DNA of 64,000 bases from Gloeophyllum trabeum ATCC 11539 (Eukaryota > Basidiomycota > Agaricomycetes > Gloeophyllales > Gloeophyllaceae). Shown here piece by piece: positions 1-11,409 of the stretch. Each line of letters begins with the position of its first letter. Position 1 is the first letter of the stretch. The notes beneath the pieces were generated by a model. It saw only the letters and a program-made list of their open reading frames with translations. It made no database searches and was not told the origin of the DNA. The stretch is from positions 1,829,674-1,893,673 of the forward strand of contig NW_006920412.1 in the NCBI RefSeq assembly GCF_000344685.1, written 5' to 3'. The translations under genes and the position numbers were made by a program.

Positions 1-982
1 ATCCCAAAAGCCAAACTCTCCTCGAAGATATCATCAAAGTATTGCATGTTCAACTGAGGACGCAACAGTGAGTATCCGTGCACTGAGACAAATTAGCATC
101 TATACTCTTGGCGTAACGGTAATATGGACTTACTGCCGGGCGTTAACGGTTGCAGGCCATGGAATCTCTTCTCGGCAAGAGAGTCGGGAGTCTCTGATCT
201 TAGATTAGGTTGAGCCAACCATTGTTCGAAGACCGTACCTTTGAAGTTATAATACTATGGACAGACACCATCAGCACCCAATATTGTCGCGTGCGTGCTT
301 CACTTTACCTCATATTCAGCCCCAGCCATGCACATCCAGCCCATGCTGGCAGCTTTGTCGGTGACCTTCTTGATGGTGCTCCGTGGACAAACAGGTATAG
401 GTTCCTTGGTATCCGGGTCCAGGAATGAGACAAGGAAGAAAGGCACGTTGTCCTCCCATGGGATTCGGCGATAAGTATTGAGGTCAATGGAGGCTAACAG
501 ATCTCTGTATCCGTTTGCTCTATTGGAAATAAGCAACTCTGGAGAGTACACTTGGTCATGCATATCCCATCCACTAGTGGGTCGCGGAACATCATTAGAC
601 GAACACAATACACATAGGAACTTACGGACAAGGTTACGCTGCAGAAACCGAAGCCGTCTGAAGAAGCTGCTGAGAGAAACTTCTCCTTGGACTGCTCCCA
701 AGATGAGCACGCGCCGTCAGCGACAGTCTAGAGGCATGCGTACCATGAATTTGCCTCGTAGCACGCCATCGACTGGAGGACAAAGTCAGTCCCACTTGCT
801 TGTGAAGGCTAAAGTCCCGTACCATCGATTCCTTAAATCCAGGCCACAATCAATAAAAATTGGTTTACCTAGCCCGCGTTCTGCAACATACCTGCGACCT
901 TTACTTTACTGTCCACGGCAAGAAGCTTTCGCAGCTCCTCCAGATTCTGTGGCGCGTGCTTGGTAGCGATCGATCCGGGCAT
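1..982 (-). CDS. Glutamine synthetase, 3' part missing at left edge
   Basis: Glutamine synthetase catalytic-domain protein (ATP-dependent glutamate-ammonia ligase family, fungal single-domain type). Seen: the first exon starts at ATG 982 and leads through LRKLLAVDSKVKVA into DGVLRGKFM, then FCSVTFGWDMHDQVYSPEL and RIPWEDNVPFFLVSFLDPD, then MAGAEYE, YYNFK, ETPDSLAEKRFHGLQPLTPG, MHGYSLLRPQLN and QYFDDIFEESLAFG at the edge. These are the beta-grasp and early catalytic segments of the family. At least six short introns separate them, all with workable phases; one donor is a weak GTCCGT. The C-terminal half with the remaining metal and ATP ligands lies outside the window. It is divergent from the WD40 gene with 220 bp between starts. 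Whether it is the assimilatory enzyme or a GS-like paralogue cannot be decided here. Confidence 0.88.
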
Positions 983-1202
983 TGCGCTCAATGAGCTTGT
1001 CGACTTCGATGAACCTGAAGTTGTGCGAGCCTGAGCAGGGCCCTTCGCAGGGCGCGTAGTATTTATCGTTCGGTCGACAACGGGAACAACCTGGGTTAGC
1101 GTGACTTGCACGAAACACGGGGCTCGATCTGTACCGCGTCATTGGGGACGATAAGAGACGCGCTACAGGCGCGCGTCACTTCTTCGAGAGATATCTGTCT
1201 GC

Positions 1203-2619
1203 ATGGAGATTACTTCAGAGCAAGCCCCTGCTGCCGCCACTCCAGAGCCGATCCTGAACCTGGCGATACCCAGACCGGTTTCTTGTGTCTCCCAGCTTTC
1301 ACCCTCCTCTCTGCTAGTTGGGTCAGGTAAGAGGAGTTCTTGGGTTATCCCTGCCCCACTAAGATCATGAAGGGGATGGTAGTCTTAGAATATACGACCT
1401 GTCCAATGGCCGAGTATGCAAAGCTATCAGAGGCATGAAGGATGAAGTATCCTCTGTACGCTGTCTTAAATCCAAAGGTTTCAACTCCGAGGTTGCCTGG
1501 GTAGCAAGTGGGACCAGCGTGAGTCTGCTCATTACTCCCGTCTACCTTGGTGCTGGTCTGACATGAGATAGATTGCTTGCTTCAGACTCGATGATCCCAA
1601 GATGATACTATCACTCGACGACGCCCAGGCACAACTTCAGTTGGGCGAGGACGAGGACGACCTAGTAAACGAGGTACGGCTCGCTAGTCTTACCAGAGGT
1701 GAGATGCACCCCTGACTGACATGGTTCAGCTAGCTGGCTTTGAGTCGTAACGGCGCGTATCTCGCCTTCGGCACAGACGCTGGGACGGTTGGCGTCGTGG
1801 ATCTCTCCACGCAGCGAGTGTCTAGAATGAAAGTCCGGCACGAGAACGTGGGTGGTGCCTGGACGTCTATCATAAGTTCCACAAGTTCACTCATTTACGT
1901 TGAAACTAGATATGCGGAAGTGTCTCCTTCATCCCCGACCGTCCGAACGAACTCATAAGTGGAGGCTACGACTCTGCCGTCCTCCACCACGATTTCGTTC
2001 AAAGATCTCTCCTCTCAAGATTCGACATCGGTAAGTGACTTCTCAGAGGCATCTCACCTGCCGGCCTGAATCTGATATCTTCCGAAGCCGCTACTCCGCC
2101 GTCATCTGGTGTGTCGTTGTCGCCCCCGTTCATATTGTCAATCTCGCTCTCCACAAATGGTCTCGTTGCTGTCGGAACGGCAGACGGACGGGTATGGATA
2201 GGCGCAGGCGGTGAGAAAACGCCATCTGCAGGGAAGAAGAAAAGGAGTAGGAAATGGGAAGGCCTGAAAGAGGATGAGGGTCTCTGGATTAACGTGACGG
2301 AGGGACCGGTCGTCGCAGTGTGAGCTGACTGGACGTCCTTCTCTTGCGCATCTCGCTGAAGTGACTCTTCAGGACCTTCGTTGATCCATGTTCACTTATG
2401 ACGTGCACCCTGTTGGGCACTCTTGTGATGTACTCTCTGACAAGACAAGAGGAGCGTCTTGTCGCCACTCGTCAGTGGGAAAGAGAGTCTAAAGGTCTCT
2501 TCAAGGCCAATACCATGTCGGTTGATCAAAATCACACAGTCGTGGGCGGCTTCGACAAAGATGGGAAGGGTTTATTCCATGTCTGGACTACTAAATACGC
2601 AGCTCTAGCTGTAACTTGA
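1203..2619 (+). CDS. WD40 repeat protein, WDR53-like
   Basis: WD40 beta-propeller protein resembling fungal WDR53 homologues, probably an adaptor with no catalytic role. The chosen ATG gives MEITSEQAPAAATPEP, then the first blade with SCVSQLSPSSLLVGS and, after an intron, DGSLRIYDLSNGRVCKAI. Later exons encode LSRNGAYLAFGTDAGTVGVV, CGSVSFIPDRPNELISGGYD, NGLVAVGTADGRVW followed by a Lys-rich loop (GKKKRSRKWEGLKEDEG), and GGFDKDGKGLFHVWTT near the end. About six exons join in frame by GT-AG introns, including a skipped segment near 1845-1913. The Lys-rich insertion before the penultimate blade is what made me think of the WDR53 group; the exact orthology is an inference. Confidence 0.75.
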
Positions 2620-2677
2620 TTATACAAAATCCTTAAAGTACGACAGTAAATCGCAATACCACGCCCTAGCCATCTGA

Positions 2678-3737
2678 TCAAGCCTCGCTCGGCTTTTGTC
2701 TTTTGTCTTCTTCAATCTGTGCTTCCAGCCTGCGTATCCGCCTGAGGTAGGCGTCCCTCTCTTGACGCAATCTTTCCAAGAACACGTCATCGGGTATCTT
2801 ACTGAAGCCAAAGAGCCCCAAGATGCGTTCACTGAAAGACTGTCGAGGCTCTGACGGTCCCGGGTCGTCCCGCGGCAGCAATGTCTCTGTCGGTCTTGGA
2901 GCCTGCACGGGCGGTTGGCTCCCGGTCGTTTCGGATTCTCTGAGGCGCCGCGAGATGTACTTGAGTCGTTGAACGAAGAACTCATTGTAACCGAGCTGTA
3001 GTAGTCCGCATAATATAGTTCCCGTGGTTATGCCCGGAAGGACCCCTGCCCGACCGCCTATGGCAACGAGGCTTATTAGACCATAAGAAGGTGCGTGAGT
3101 GTACATGGAAGGACACACGTTTCCATGCATTGAGAATTCCTCCTGTGAATGCTCCGCTCAAGGTGGTATCTAGCATCTTGTGCGATCTCATATCTGACCA
3201 GGACAGCTGCTCCCGCCCAGATGGAACAGGTTCACCGGTAGACTTGGATAGACGACGCGTCTCGAGTTCGCGTCTCCGGCGATCGCACTGCTTGCCAGTC
3301 ATAGTAGACAGCAGGAGCGGGCTGATCACATACTCCCTTGCACCTGTTTCGTGATTAGCTGCAGTTCATACACAGCTTGTCAAGCACATAGCGTACTGAA
3401 AAATACAGCTGCTGCTAGGCCGCTATTGAGAGCAGCTGACCCAGCAAGCAATCCAGGATGAGCGATGCGCCTGCTGAAGGCTCCATATAAACCCGTGAAC
3501 GTCGCAGCCGTTGCCGCTGAAGTGGAGACGAACATGAGCACGAAGTTCAACAAATATGTATTCAGCCAAAGAAAGACGAACGTGCATGTTGCTAAAGTAC
3601 CAAGTGCGACTGTCACTGGCGCGTCGGGGTCCATCTCTCTAGCAAGCAAGGCACGTAGCAGTAGAGGTGACACTGACCCTGATCGACCTTGGAGAGCAAG
3701 GCTCGAAATATTGCTCCTTCCTTTCCTGGTATGTCAT
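2678..3737 (-). CDS. Tim17/22-family-like multi-span membrane protein
   Basis: Predicted membrane protein of about 298 aa. Exons 3737-3688, 3638-3397, 3343-3119 and 3057-2678 sum to 897 nt, an exact codon multiple with stop. Two hydrophobic spans occur early (ALGTLATCTFVFLWLNTYLL and FVLMFVSTSAATAATFTGLY), then GSAALNSGLAAAVFFS, then the glycine-rich block SGAFTGGILNAWKRGRAGVL, which resembles the Tim17/Tim22/Tim23 fold with GxxxG packing. The C-terminus is charged and probably coiled (ERLRQERDAYLRRIRRLEAQ). Mitochondrial inner membrane location is inferred from the fold only. The start codon lies only 18 bp from the edge of an inverted-repeat element (3756-4256), so its promoter probably sits inside that element. 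Confidence 0.7.
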
Positions 3738-3755
3738 GGCTCGGAGGTAGCTTTA

Positions 3756-4256
3756 CTGCGCCCCCGTGCAAACATGTACAAATATACCATATTGAGAAGA
3801 ATGTCACGTGATGCCGGCAAACGCGGGCTTCCTGCCGCGCGCGTGTCCGGCCAGTAAGAGTGTCTTCAAGTCTGGACTAAGAGGGTCATATAGACCGGGC
3901 AAAATAGATTTTCATTGAAATCTATATAGCTGTGATACATGTGGCTGACAAGGATAATATAAAAGCTAACAGTAAGGAAAATTAATAAACCCTAACCCTA
4001 AAAGCACAAATCGAAGGATTCTGCAACGGTAGGATTTGAACTTCAGACGTCCAGCACTCAAGACAGGCCGCGTAACCGCTTCACTAAAGAGCCAATGCAG
4101 ATCTCATGCATTAAAATAATATGATGGCAATATAATAGCCGTTTACTTAATACGGCTGGGTCCAGTTATTTTTAGTGACGCGGCCGGAGGGGTCGGAGGT
4201 CACATGATATTCTTCTCGAAAAGGTAATATTTGGTCGTGTTTACGCGGGGGCGCAA
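3756..4256. mobile_element. MITE-like element with ~57 bp terminal inverted repeats
   Basis: The left end (3756-3812) and the reverse complement of the right end (4200-4256) align over about 57 bp. Both begin with GCGCCCCCG after two bases, share CAAATAT and GAGAAGAAT, and end near a CACGTGA/CATGTGA pair. TA dinucleotides flank both ends (3754-3755 and 4257-4258), as expected for TA-targeting Tc1/mariner-type elements. No transposase is encoded in the 501 bp. The interior carries a tRNA-like stretch and a short telomere-like motif. Confidence 0.72.
4021..4100 (-). other. tRNA-like sequence (degenerate tRNA or SINE head)
   Basis: On the minus strand this reads like a tRNA: a B-box-like AGTTCAAATCC, an A-box-like TTTAGTGAAGCGGTTA, and a possible anticodon loop CTTGAGT. 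The acceptor ends pair only in part (GCATTGG against CCGTTGC) and the T stem does not close well. I therefore treat it as a tRNA-derived relic, not a working tRNA gene. Confidence 0.35.
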
Positions 4257-4437
4257 TAGCAAAGACGATGGCTCGGTGCCCAAATAAGGCAAACCTCTGT
4301 GGATCGCATCCCGCAACTCTGGATGACTGGCTGCAAAGACTCTGACATGCATATTATACTCTACAGGAATCGAATATCGCTGATCTACACGTGTGGCACA
4401 GGAACAGATATATTTACGGCCAGGAAACAGCCCAACA

Positions 4438-5835
4438 TTAGACCGTGCGCAAGAGCAAGTCGGAGCTGAACGGTCGCCAAATATTCGCAGTGTGATCTGA
4501 AGCACCCACAGACGCTTCCACTTGGATGCCTCGCCATGAACAAGCCTCCAGCCAGAAATCCCAGACAGACACGAAACAAGCAGGGGGTTCATCTTCATAC
4601 GGCGCCCAATTGAAAGGGAGTACTAAGCGGATGCGCTCGAGAACCGGGAATGTCGTCTCACTTGCCAGAGTGAGCAAACTGATACGGAGGTAGTCGATCG
4701 ACAGAGAATTGGCCTGATTATACCACGATACGGGGCGCGAAAAGTCCGGACAACCCTCAATTGTGATGCGCTTGAGATGGTGTTGGGTGGGCGCTCGATC
4801 GAATGGCACGAATATAACTCCTTCAAAGTTGAGGCTGAGTTCCGTCAGGTTTGGGCAGAGCGACAGAGCCGGCACGATTAGCGCCACTCTAGGCACTGAC
4901 AGATACTGAAGGCTAGTTCCCCATGCGCTGAGGTGTTGAGTTAGATGTACGATGTCTGTGGTGGAGTAGTATTGGAGAGATGGTAGGCCCCAGTCCAGCG
5001 TAAACTTTGAGTTACGAAAGTCCGTTATCAAGGTCCGGAGTCTCGGCAGATAAAGGGACGAAGCCTTGCTCTCACGAAGCATCTTGAGCGGGGGAAGAAG
5101 CCAAAGAACCTCTACATCGGAGACTTGTGAGACAATACTTGTCAGAAAGGGTATTTCACCCCGTAGTTCCAGCCTCTTCAGTTTCTTGAGGTTTGCCAGT
5201 GGTACAAGGGCCTTCATGAAAGTGTCCGGGTAGAAGAGGTATGCCTCAGCAACACAATGAGCCGTAGAGAAAGTTACGAGATTGGGGCAGTCCTGCAGAA
5301 GGGAACACAAAGAGTTGGTATGGTCATCTTCCCACAGGTGTACGTCCTCTAGCGCGAGATCAATCCGGGAAGTCCAAAAACCGCAGCCCCGGTGAGTTGA
5401 GTGAGGCTTGCCACGACCGATTGCATCCTTGAATTGAGTTGCTTGTTCGCCATTCCTGATCACGACATGTTCGTACAGAAATTCCGCGATGAAGGTATGC
5501 CAAGACTTAGAAACGAGACTGAGAGAGAGCTTCGTGGCCATAGCGTGCCGATAACGAGCAAAGAAATTTATCCCGTGCTCATCCCTGGAGTAGGCAATGA
5601 GAGAATCATGGTCCATCACGTCAGTTGCGCCAGGGATCCAGGTAGCCAGCCGTAGAATGATTAACCATATTTCCGGGGGTAATTTGGGAGAAAGGGTCGA
5701 TACAGTAGTACTTCTGTTGCATTTCACCTGAACAGGCACCATGCGTAAAGAGGAGTAAGATGTGGTGGCGCTGCCCAAGACGTTGGAACCGGCCAAGATA
5801 TGCAACACACGAGTTAGCGACATATCTTGCAACAT
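4438..5835 (-). CDS. F-box protein with leucine-rich tail
   Basis: Single-exon protein of about 465 aa from ATG 5835 (the frame is open a little upstream but without an earlier ATG). It has an F-box-like motif near residues 50-65 (LPPEIWLIILRLATW) followed by a long region with irregular leucine-rich repeats (for example LANLKKLKRLELRGEIPFLT and LSLCPNLTELSLNFEGV). Such proteins are very numerous in Agaricomycetes and are thought to act as substrate receptors of SCF ubiquitin ligases. The substrate is unknown. It is divergent from UTP21 with about 300 bp between starts. Confidence 0.8.
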   Translation of the reverse strand: MLQDMSLTRVLHILAGSNVLGSATTSYSSLRMVPVQVKCNRSTTVSTLSPKLPPEIWLIILRLATWIPGATDVMDHDSLIAYSRDEHGINFFARYRHAMATKLSLSLVSKSWHTFIAEFLYEHVVIRNGEQATQFKDAIGRGKPHSTHRGCGFWTSRIDLALEDVHLWEDDHTNSLCSLLQDCPNLVTFSTAHCVAEAYLFYPDTFMKALVPLANLKKLKRLELRGEIPFLTSIVSQVSDVEVLWLLPPLKMLRESKASSLYLPRLRTLITDFRNSKFTLDWGLPSLQYYSTTDIVHLTQHLSAWGTSLQYLSVPRVALIVPALSLCPNLTELSLNFEGVIFVPFDRAPTQHHLKRITIEGCPDFSRPVSWYNQANSLSIDYLRISLLTLASETTFPVLERIRLVLPFNWAPYEDEPPACFVSVWDFWLEACSWRGIQVEASVGASDHTANIWRPFSSDLLLRTV

Positions 5836-6131
5836 ATGTAAATCCTTTCTTTTCGTCCTGATTTCCTGAGTACAGTTCAGCAACCAAAAAGGTATAGCAA
5901 CTTACACTAAGAAAGGAGCCCAGTTGCGTCGGTGGAAAGAGGCAGACAAAGGGCCAACGCGACTGAACCGGATGAAGTGTGGCTATTATGGATGAGATCT
6001 GAGGCCTGAGGACGCGTCGCGACACGCCACAGAATTTAAAATACCTGACACAATGCCTTACGTAATGAGAAATTATCTGTAGATCTTCTGAAGTTAGGCC
6101 TCAGACGCCACCGAAAACAAGGTGGACTACG

Positions 6132-9100
6132 ATGACCGCTGTGCCAGACAGCGAACGGATAGCTGTGCCTCCACGAAAACGACGGCGCTCTCACGTCTAT
6201 GGGGTATCCTCTGAGGAGAAGAGATCCCAAACCCTCCGTCTTTTCGCGCCATTCAGGGCGCTCGGCCTTGTAACAAATCATGTTCCATTCGTCTTGCAAA
6301 CTCGTTCTTTCAAAGGCGCGACTGAGGGCCCCAGGACACACATTCTGACATGCCTCGGAAGGTCATGGGCACTCTGGGAAGGCGGGAAGATGGGATTGCT
6401 GTTTGTCGGTGAGTGAGTGATCTTTGGTCCCTGCATCGCAAGTTCTGAAGGCTGTCTGCTCTGAACATAGGACCTGAGGCACCGCACGCAATATCCAGTT
6501 TATCAATGGATGGGGATGTCGTATGGGCAGCTTCTGGCCCATTGGTGATCAAGTACCTGCGAGGGAAGGAGGTGAGGGACCCCTCGCATGGCATTCGTGT
6601 ACGACCTTTCACGGTGTTCTTTGACTATAGATCATCCGACTCGAGAATCCCCTGGGCTCACATCTATCTTCCCTGGCAATATTTGGGTCGCAGCTTATGG
6701 CCTTGACCCAAGACGGAAAAAGACTGCTTGTATGGGATAAGGAGAGTGGAAGTGAGTGCATCTGGACCACAAAATGTGGGAGTATGGCTCAATACTGCTT
6801 TGGACGCGTATAGGCCTGGATTCTACCGTTGAATTTGAACCCGGTTTTACCGCAACGTCGCTCTTACACCCGGCTACCTACATCAATAAAGTACTGGTTG
6901 GGAGTATGGAGGGTAGTCTTCAACTATGGAATATTCGTACCCAGTCAGTGACTGCACCAGCTCCAAGAGAGCTTCCTCTAATATCACTATGCTCTCAGGG
7001 CCTGTATTCACAAATATTCTTCATCGTCCCTCCTTGTTTCCCCTTCGGCTGCCGCTGCTGATGGTTCATCGTATGCAATAACGGCCCTGACTCAGTCTCC
7101 GGCTATCGATGTAGTTGGCATCGGCTTCGCTACGGGCGAGATATCGGTTTACGACGTGCGTGCTGACGAGCGCTTAATGAGAATGTTTATGGAAGGTGGA
7201 AATATCAGAGCCCTTGGATTCCGAAGCGGTGAGCCTCCCACTGACATTCCTTCGGCTACGCTAATTGCCTTCATGTGGATTAGATGGGCATCCCATCCTA
7301 GCAACAGCGTCGTCAATTGGACACATCGCCCTGTGGGATTTGAATGCCGGAGGGCAGCTCTTGCATATCGTCCGCGGAGCGCATGATGGACCTGTTGTTG
7401 CTGTTGAATGGGTCCCCGGCCAGCCGGTCATGATCAGTTCCGGAGAAGACAACAGCGTCAAAGTCAGTTGTTCACGTTCTTGTCGTTGTCCAAGTATTCA
7501 CGTGTTTAATTAGTACTGGCTATTTGATTCCCCCACTGCACCTCCGCGACTGTTGAAATACCGCTCAGGTCATCACGCTCCTCCACATCTAATTAGATAT
7601 TACGGCGAGGACGGCAAGCAGCTCCTTTCAGCGTCCCGAGACAGGAGTCTCAGGTGTACATCCATCGTGCGAGACTCGAGATCGTTCGAGATGTCACAGG
7701 GTACGGCATATACCAAGGGTATTTGAATGAGACTGATCCAATAGCTTGTAGGTTCTCTTGCGAAGAAGGCGTCTACATTATCGATCCCTTTGACTTCGCT
7801 CAAGTTTCCCCCAATCGTTGCACTCTCGTACTCCACTACAAGATCTAAGGATTGGGACGACGTGTTGACCGCACATACCGACGAGAGTTGTGCTAGAACT
7901 TGGTCGACCTTGAACAAGAGATTAGGTAAACATACATTCACCTTCACCGAGTCCGCAAAGGGAAAGGCTCGAGTTGGTTCTGTGAAGGTTAGTAAGCATA
8001 TAGAAATGCCTTTCCGATTGCGAATCTAAAATCAGTTTAGGCGGTTTGTGTGACAGCATGCGGCAATTTCGGCGTAGCTGGGACCTCGACGGGTGCTATC
8101 TACACTTGGAACATGCAATCCGGGATGAGAAGGAAGAACTATGACCTTGGTCCTTGCCCTCCGCAGGTGACGAGTCGCTTCCGGGCATCCTCCAAGAAAG
8201 AAGGACGATGCGTCACTGGGATAGCAACTGATGCCCTGAATCGGGTCGTCATAGTTAGCACTCTGGACGGCACGATAAATGTGAGCACCTGCTGTAGGAT
8301 GCAGCAACGTCGTAGTTGACATTGGATGCAGTTCTTCGACTTCCACACTACAAAACTAGAACATAGTCTTGTTCTGCCGTCTTCCGCCGTGACAATCACG
8401 CTACAGCGTGACACGGGACTATTGGCAATTGTATCTGACGACCTTGTCGTTCGCATTGTCGACATAGAGACACGACGAATTGTACGGGAGCTAGGTGGTT
8501 TCAAAGGTCGCGTGCTTGATATCGTAGGTCCACCCATTGTATCTAACGAAGATGACTGAATCATGCTATGCCACAGGCATTTTCCCCAGACAGTCGCTGG
8601 CTTATTGTCTCATCTTTGGACCGCGTGGTCCGAACATTTGATCTACCTACTGGTCATTTGATTGATGCATTTCGCACGTCAAGTGCCGCCACCAGCATAT
8701 CATTCTCCCCTACGGGCGATTTTTTAGCCACAGCGCATGTTGACAGTGTAGGAGTCTACCTATGGTATGTTCGCTCAGTGGATCATAGTGTATTCGTTTG
8801 AAAGACGCTTTCAACCTCTGCAGGGCTAATCGCGCCCAATACGCCGAAGTATCGTTCCAGAGCATTGATGACGAAGATCTGACTGAGGTCGGTCTGCCGT
8901 CAATGCATGGCATGGACGAAGAGGAGGAAGGTCAGCGAATTACATATTAATACCCCAGCTTCAGACCTGTCTAAAGTTATACCTGCCCTAGCTGTGGAAG
9001 GCTTGGCGCTCTCTGCTTTGCATGACACCCCGAAGGACGCCTTTGTTGCCGCTCCTCAACTAGAGGGTGACTTGGTGACACTCACACTACTTCCAAGGTC

Positions 9101-9781
9101 CCGTTGGCAGACGCTGCTCAACCTGGAAGTTATCCAAGTATGGCATCACATTGCCACGTGTTAACTGCGTCAGACTGACCTTGGCCCTGCTCCACAGCAA
9201 CGCAACAAACCCAAGGAACCACCGAAGCAGCCTGAAAAGGCACCGTTCTTTCTACCGACGTTGCCAGGCCTGGAACCGAGGTTTGCTGTCGAGCAGAAAG
9301 CTAAGGAAGAAAAAGCTAAGCAAGATACCAAACGGCTTCAGAAGGCTGCAGCCGAGTCAGACAGTACATTCCAGAAAAGGCTTGAAGCAGAGTCTGTGGA
9401 CGGCGATTGTGAGTCGATATCTCATTACCTATGAGCAGATCTTCTCATCACATGTGTGAAGTCGAGGCATTCTTCAATTATGCGAAATCCCTATCACCCG
9501 CTGCCTTGGACCTCGAACTACGTTCACTTGTGGCATTAGATTCTGTGCAATTATTCCTCAGAGCAATGACGCAGCGCTTGCGGTCGCGACGGGACTTCGA
9601 GGCCGTGGAAACTATGCTAGCGGTTTTCCTCCGCATGCATGGCGACATACTCATCGCCAATGCGGAGGTTCGCGATGACCTCCAACTGCTGCTGGACGCG
9701 CAGCGCCGGGAGAGCGACAGAATCATGGAACTGATTGCGTCGTCACTAGGCACCTTAGGGTTCATCAGGGACACGTTGTAA
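6132..9781 (+). CDS. UTP21: U3 snoRNP protein Utp21 (WDR36 family)
   Basis: Component of the small-subunit processome (UTP-B complex) that acts with U3 snoRNA in 18S rRNA maturation in the nucleolus. The first exon (6132-6408) has the conserved opening PFRALGLVTNHVPFVLQTRS and FKGATEGPRTHILTCLGRSW. WD40 blades follow across many short exons, for example YINKVLVGSMEGSLQLWNIR, VDVVGIGFATGEI-type and GQLLHIVRGAHDGPVVAVEW, then FSPDSRWLIVSSLDRVVRTF. The last exon carries the Utp21 C-terminal helical domain (FNYAKSLSPAALDLELRSL through MELIASSLGTLGFIRDTL). Start and stop are well supported. I did not fix every internal intron. Length and order match the family's double propeller plus helical tail. 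Confidence 0.92.
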
Positions 9782-10122
9782 CTACATTTCCATTCTCTAC
9801 CTTGTGAACAGTCACAATCAGACGTCGCACCCAAGCCCCCCCGGACACTGACAGCACTCGCTAAATCACGGCATACCCGACTCGGTTTATGAGTCAAATG
9901 TCAAACCCATCGGTATAGGAAGAGCGTATGCTCGTTTTTCCTGCGCTATGCAGTCTGCATCTTTACAGTGTTGCATCGCTGATAGGACGCTCTGTCGAGC
10001 CGTAAGTATGTATTCCTGTGGGCTGTGTTTCACTGCGGACAGCTCGCCCAATTTCGCCGGAGTTGTAATTTCTCCCGATTTACAGGTAAGGTGGTATCGG
10101 TGGCCGGAGGCCATGGACCCTA

Positions 10123-10785
10123 GCACTTGTCGGAAATTTCCAAATCGCCTTACGAGGCCTTGCAAGGCTTCCCAATGCGGCAAGGGCGGACCGCCTTACG
10201 AAACATCAGTAAACCTTACCATGGACCTTGCCATGGATCTTACAACGGCATTGCCACGGTCTTGCCGGGCGGCAGCACGGGGATATCAGCGGCTAGTCTG
10301 AGGACCTGTCGTGTATGGCATAACCAAAAATGGAATGCTGTTTTCAGAAGTGTGCACATAAGGATTCGAACCTGGACCCTTTCAAATACTGGATGAAATA
10401 GTACCTATGTAGTAAACAGACGCAATAACCACTCCGCCAGAGCTGATACTAAGCTTGATACTTAGTATAATATATTGTAATAGTGGTCGAGGACTTTCCA
10501 CTCCCCATGTTCCATGTCTGCATAGGAACAAATATATAAGTAATATAAGTAATATACAATATCAAGGAGACAAAGAGCAAGACAGAAACGATGAAGAAAG
10601 CGAGAAAACTGGTGCCTATAGTGAAAGTACCGGCCATGGGTGCCTTGCCATGCAACGATAGCCATCTGAGCCATGTCCCTCGCTTGCCATATAGGGACAT
10701 GCGTGGGAAGGTCGTTGCCATTGGCTGGCAAGGCCGTGGTAACGCCGGTCCCTTGGAAGGCAGTTTCCGAATTTCCGACACTGGC
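10123..10785. mobile_element. Candidate inverted-repeat element with tRNA-like insert
   Basis: The left end after TA at 10121 (GCACTTGTCGGAAATT) and the reverse complement of the right end before TA at 10786 (GCCAGTGTCGGAAATT) form an imperfect inverted repeat of about 27 bp. Both subterminal zones contain repeated CCTTGCCA-type motifs. The 663 bp body has no convincing ORF. The spacing and TA flanks suggest a non-autonomous DNA transposon. Evidence is weaker than for the 3756 and 36402 elements because the repeat is short and mismatched. Confidence 0.45.
10354..10445 (-). other. tRNA-like sequence with good A and B boxes
   Basis: The minus strand contains GGCGGAGTGGTTA, close to the internal promoter A box of tRNA-Ser/Leu, and AGGTTCGAATCC, a good B box, at a spacing suited to a type II tRNA or one with an intron. 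The acceptor stem does not close, since the ends near CTCTGG and CCTTATG are not complementary. It may be a tRNA pseudogene or the head of a SINE. It lies inside the inverted-repeat element 10123-10785. Confidence 0.4.
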
Positions 10786-11409
10786 TAGTGCTGGCAATTC
10801 TACGACTCAAGTCCGGTCATCCCGCTGACAGGTAATTGAGACAGGAATCACGCATCAGGACAGGCACGGATCCGGGCACGCCGGAGATGATGGAGACGGT
10901 TGAGCCCAAGGACAGAGGCACTCTTGCTTTCTTCCTTCGGTATCAGCCTACCGCCATGGATGCGTTTTCTGCAAGCTGCGAATGGTGAGTTGGGCACTTC
11001 GAATCCATACGCGATAGGGTCCCGAATACCGGAAGACTCAAATCGTTGGAGCTACTGTACGCCGCGATCACGTGCCCCATAGCCGCCTTGATGTCACAGT
11101 CAGATGCCCCTCCTGATGTGGGCTGTGTGGCGTCTATGGGGTCGTATGCTCTACCAAGTTTTGATCTATCCCTTTGATAAATCCCAGCAGTCGGATTGAT
11201 GCCGCCCGTAAAAGCTGGACATCTAACCATCCAGGTATACCGCCAAATGTATAAAATGTGGCTACCAGAAGGCAAGGTCTACCAGGTTCATCCTCACCTT
11301 GCCTTCTCCGAGCCCGGTTGCTCTCGCCTTCCCAACGCTTGTCATTCTGGACGACTCACGCCTGGTCGCGTCTCAACTTCTACGAATTTTAATAGCCAAC
11401 TTCACAATA

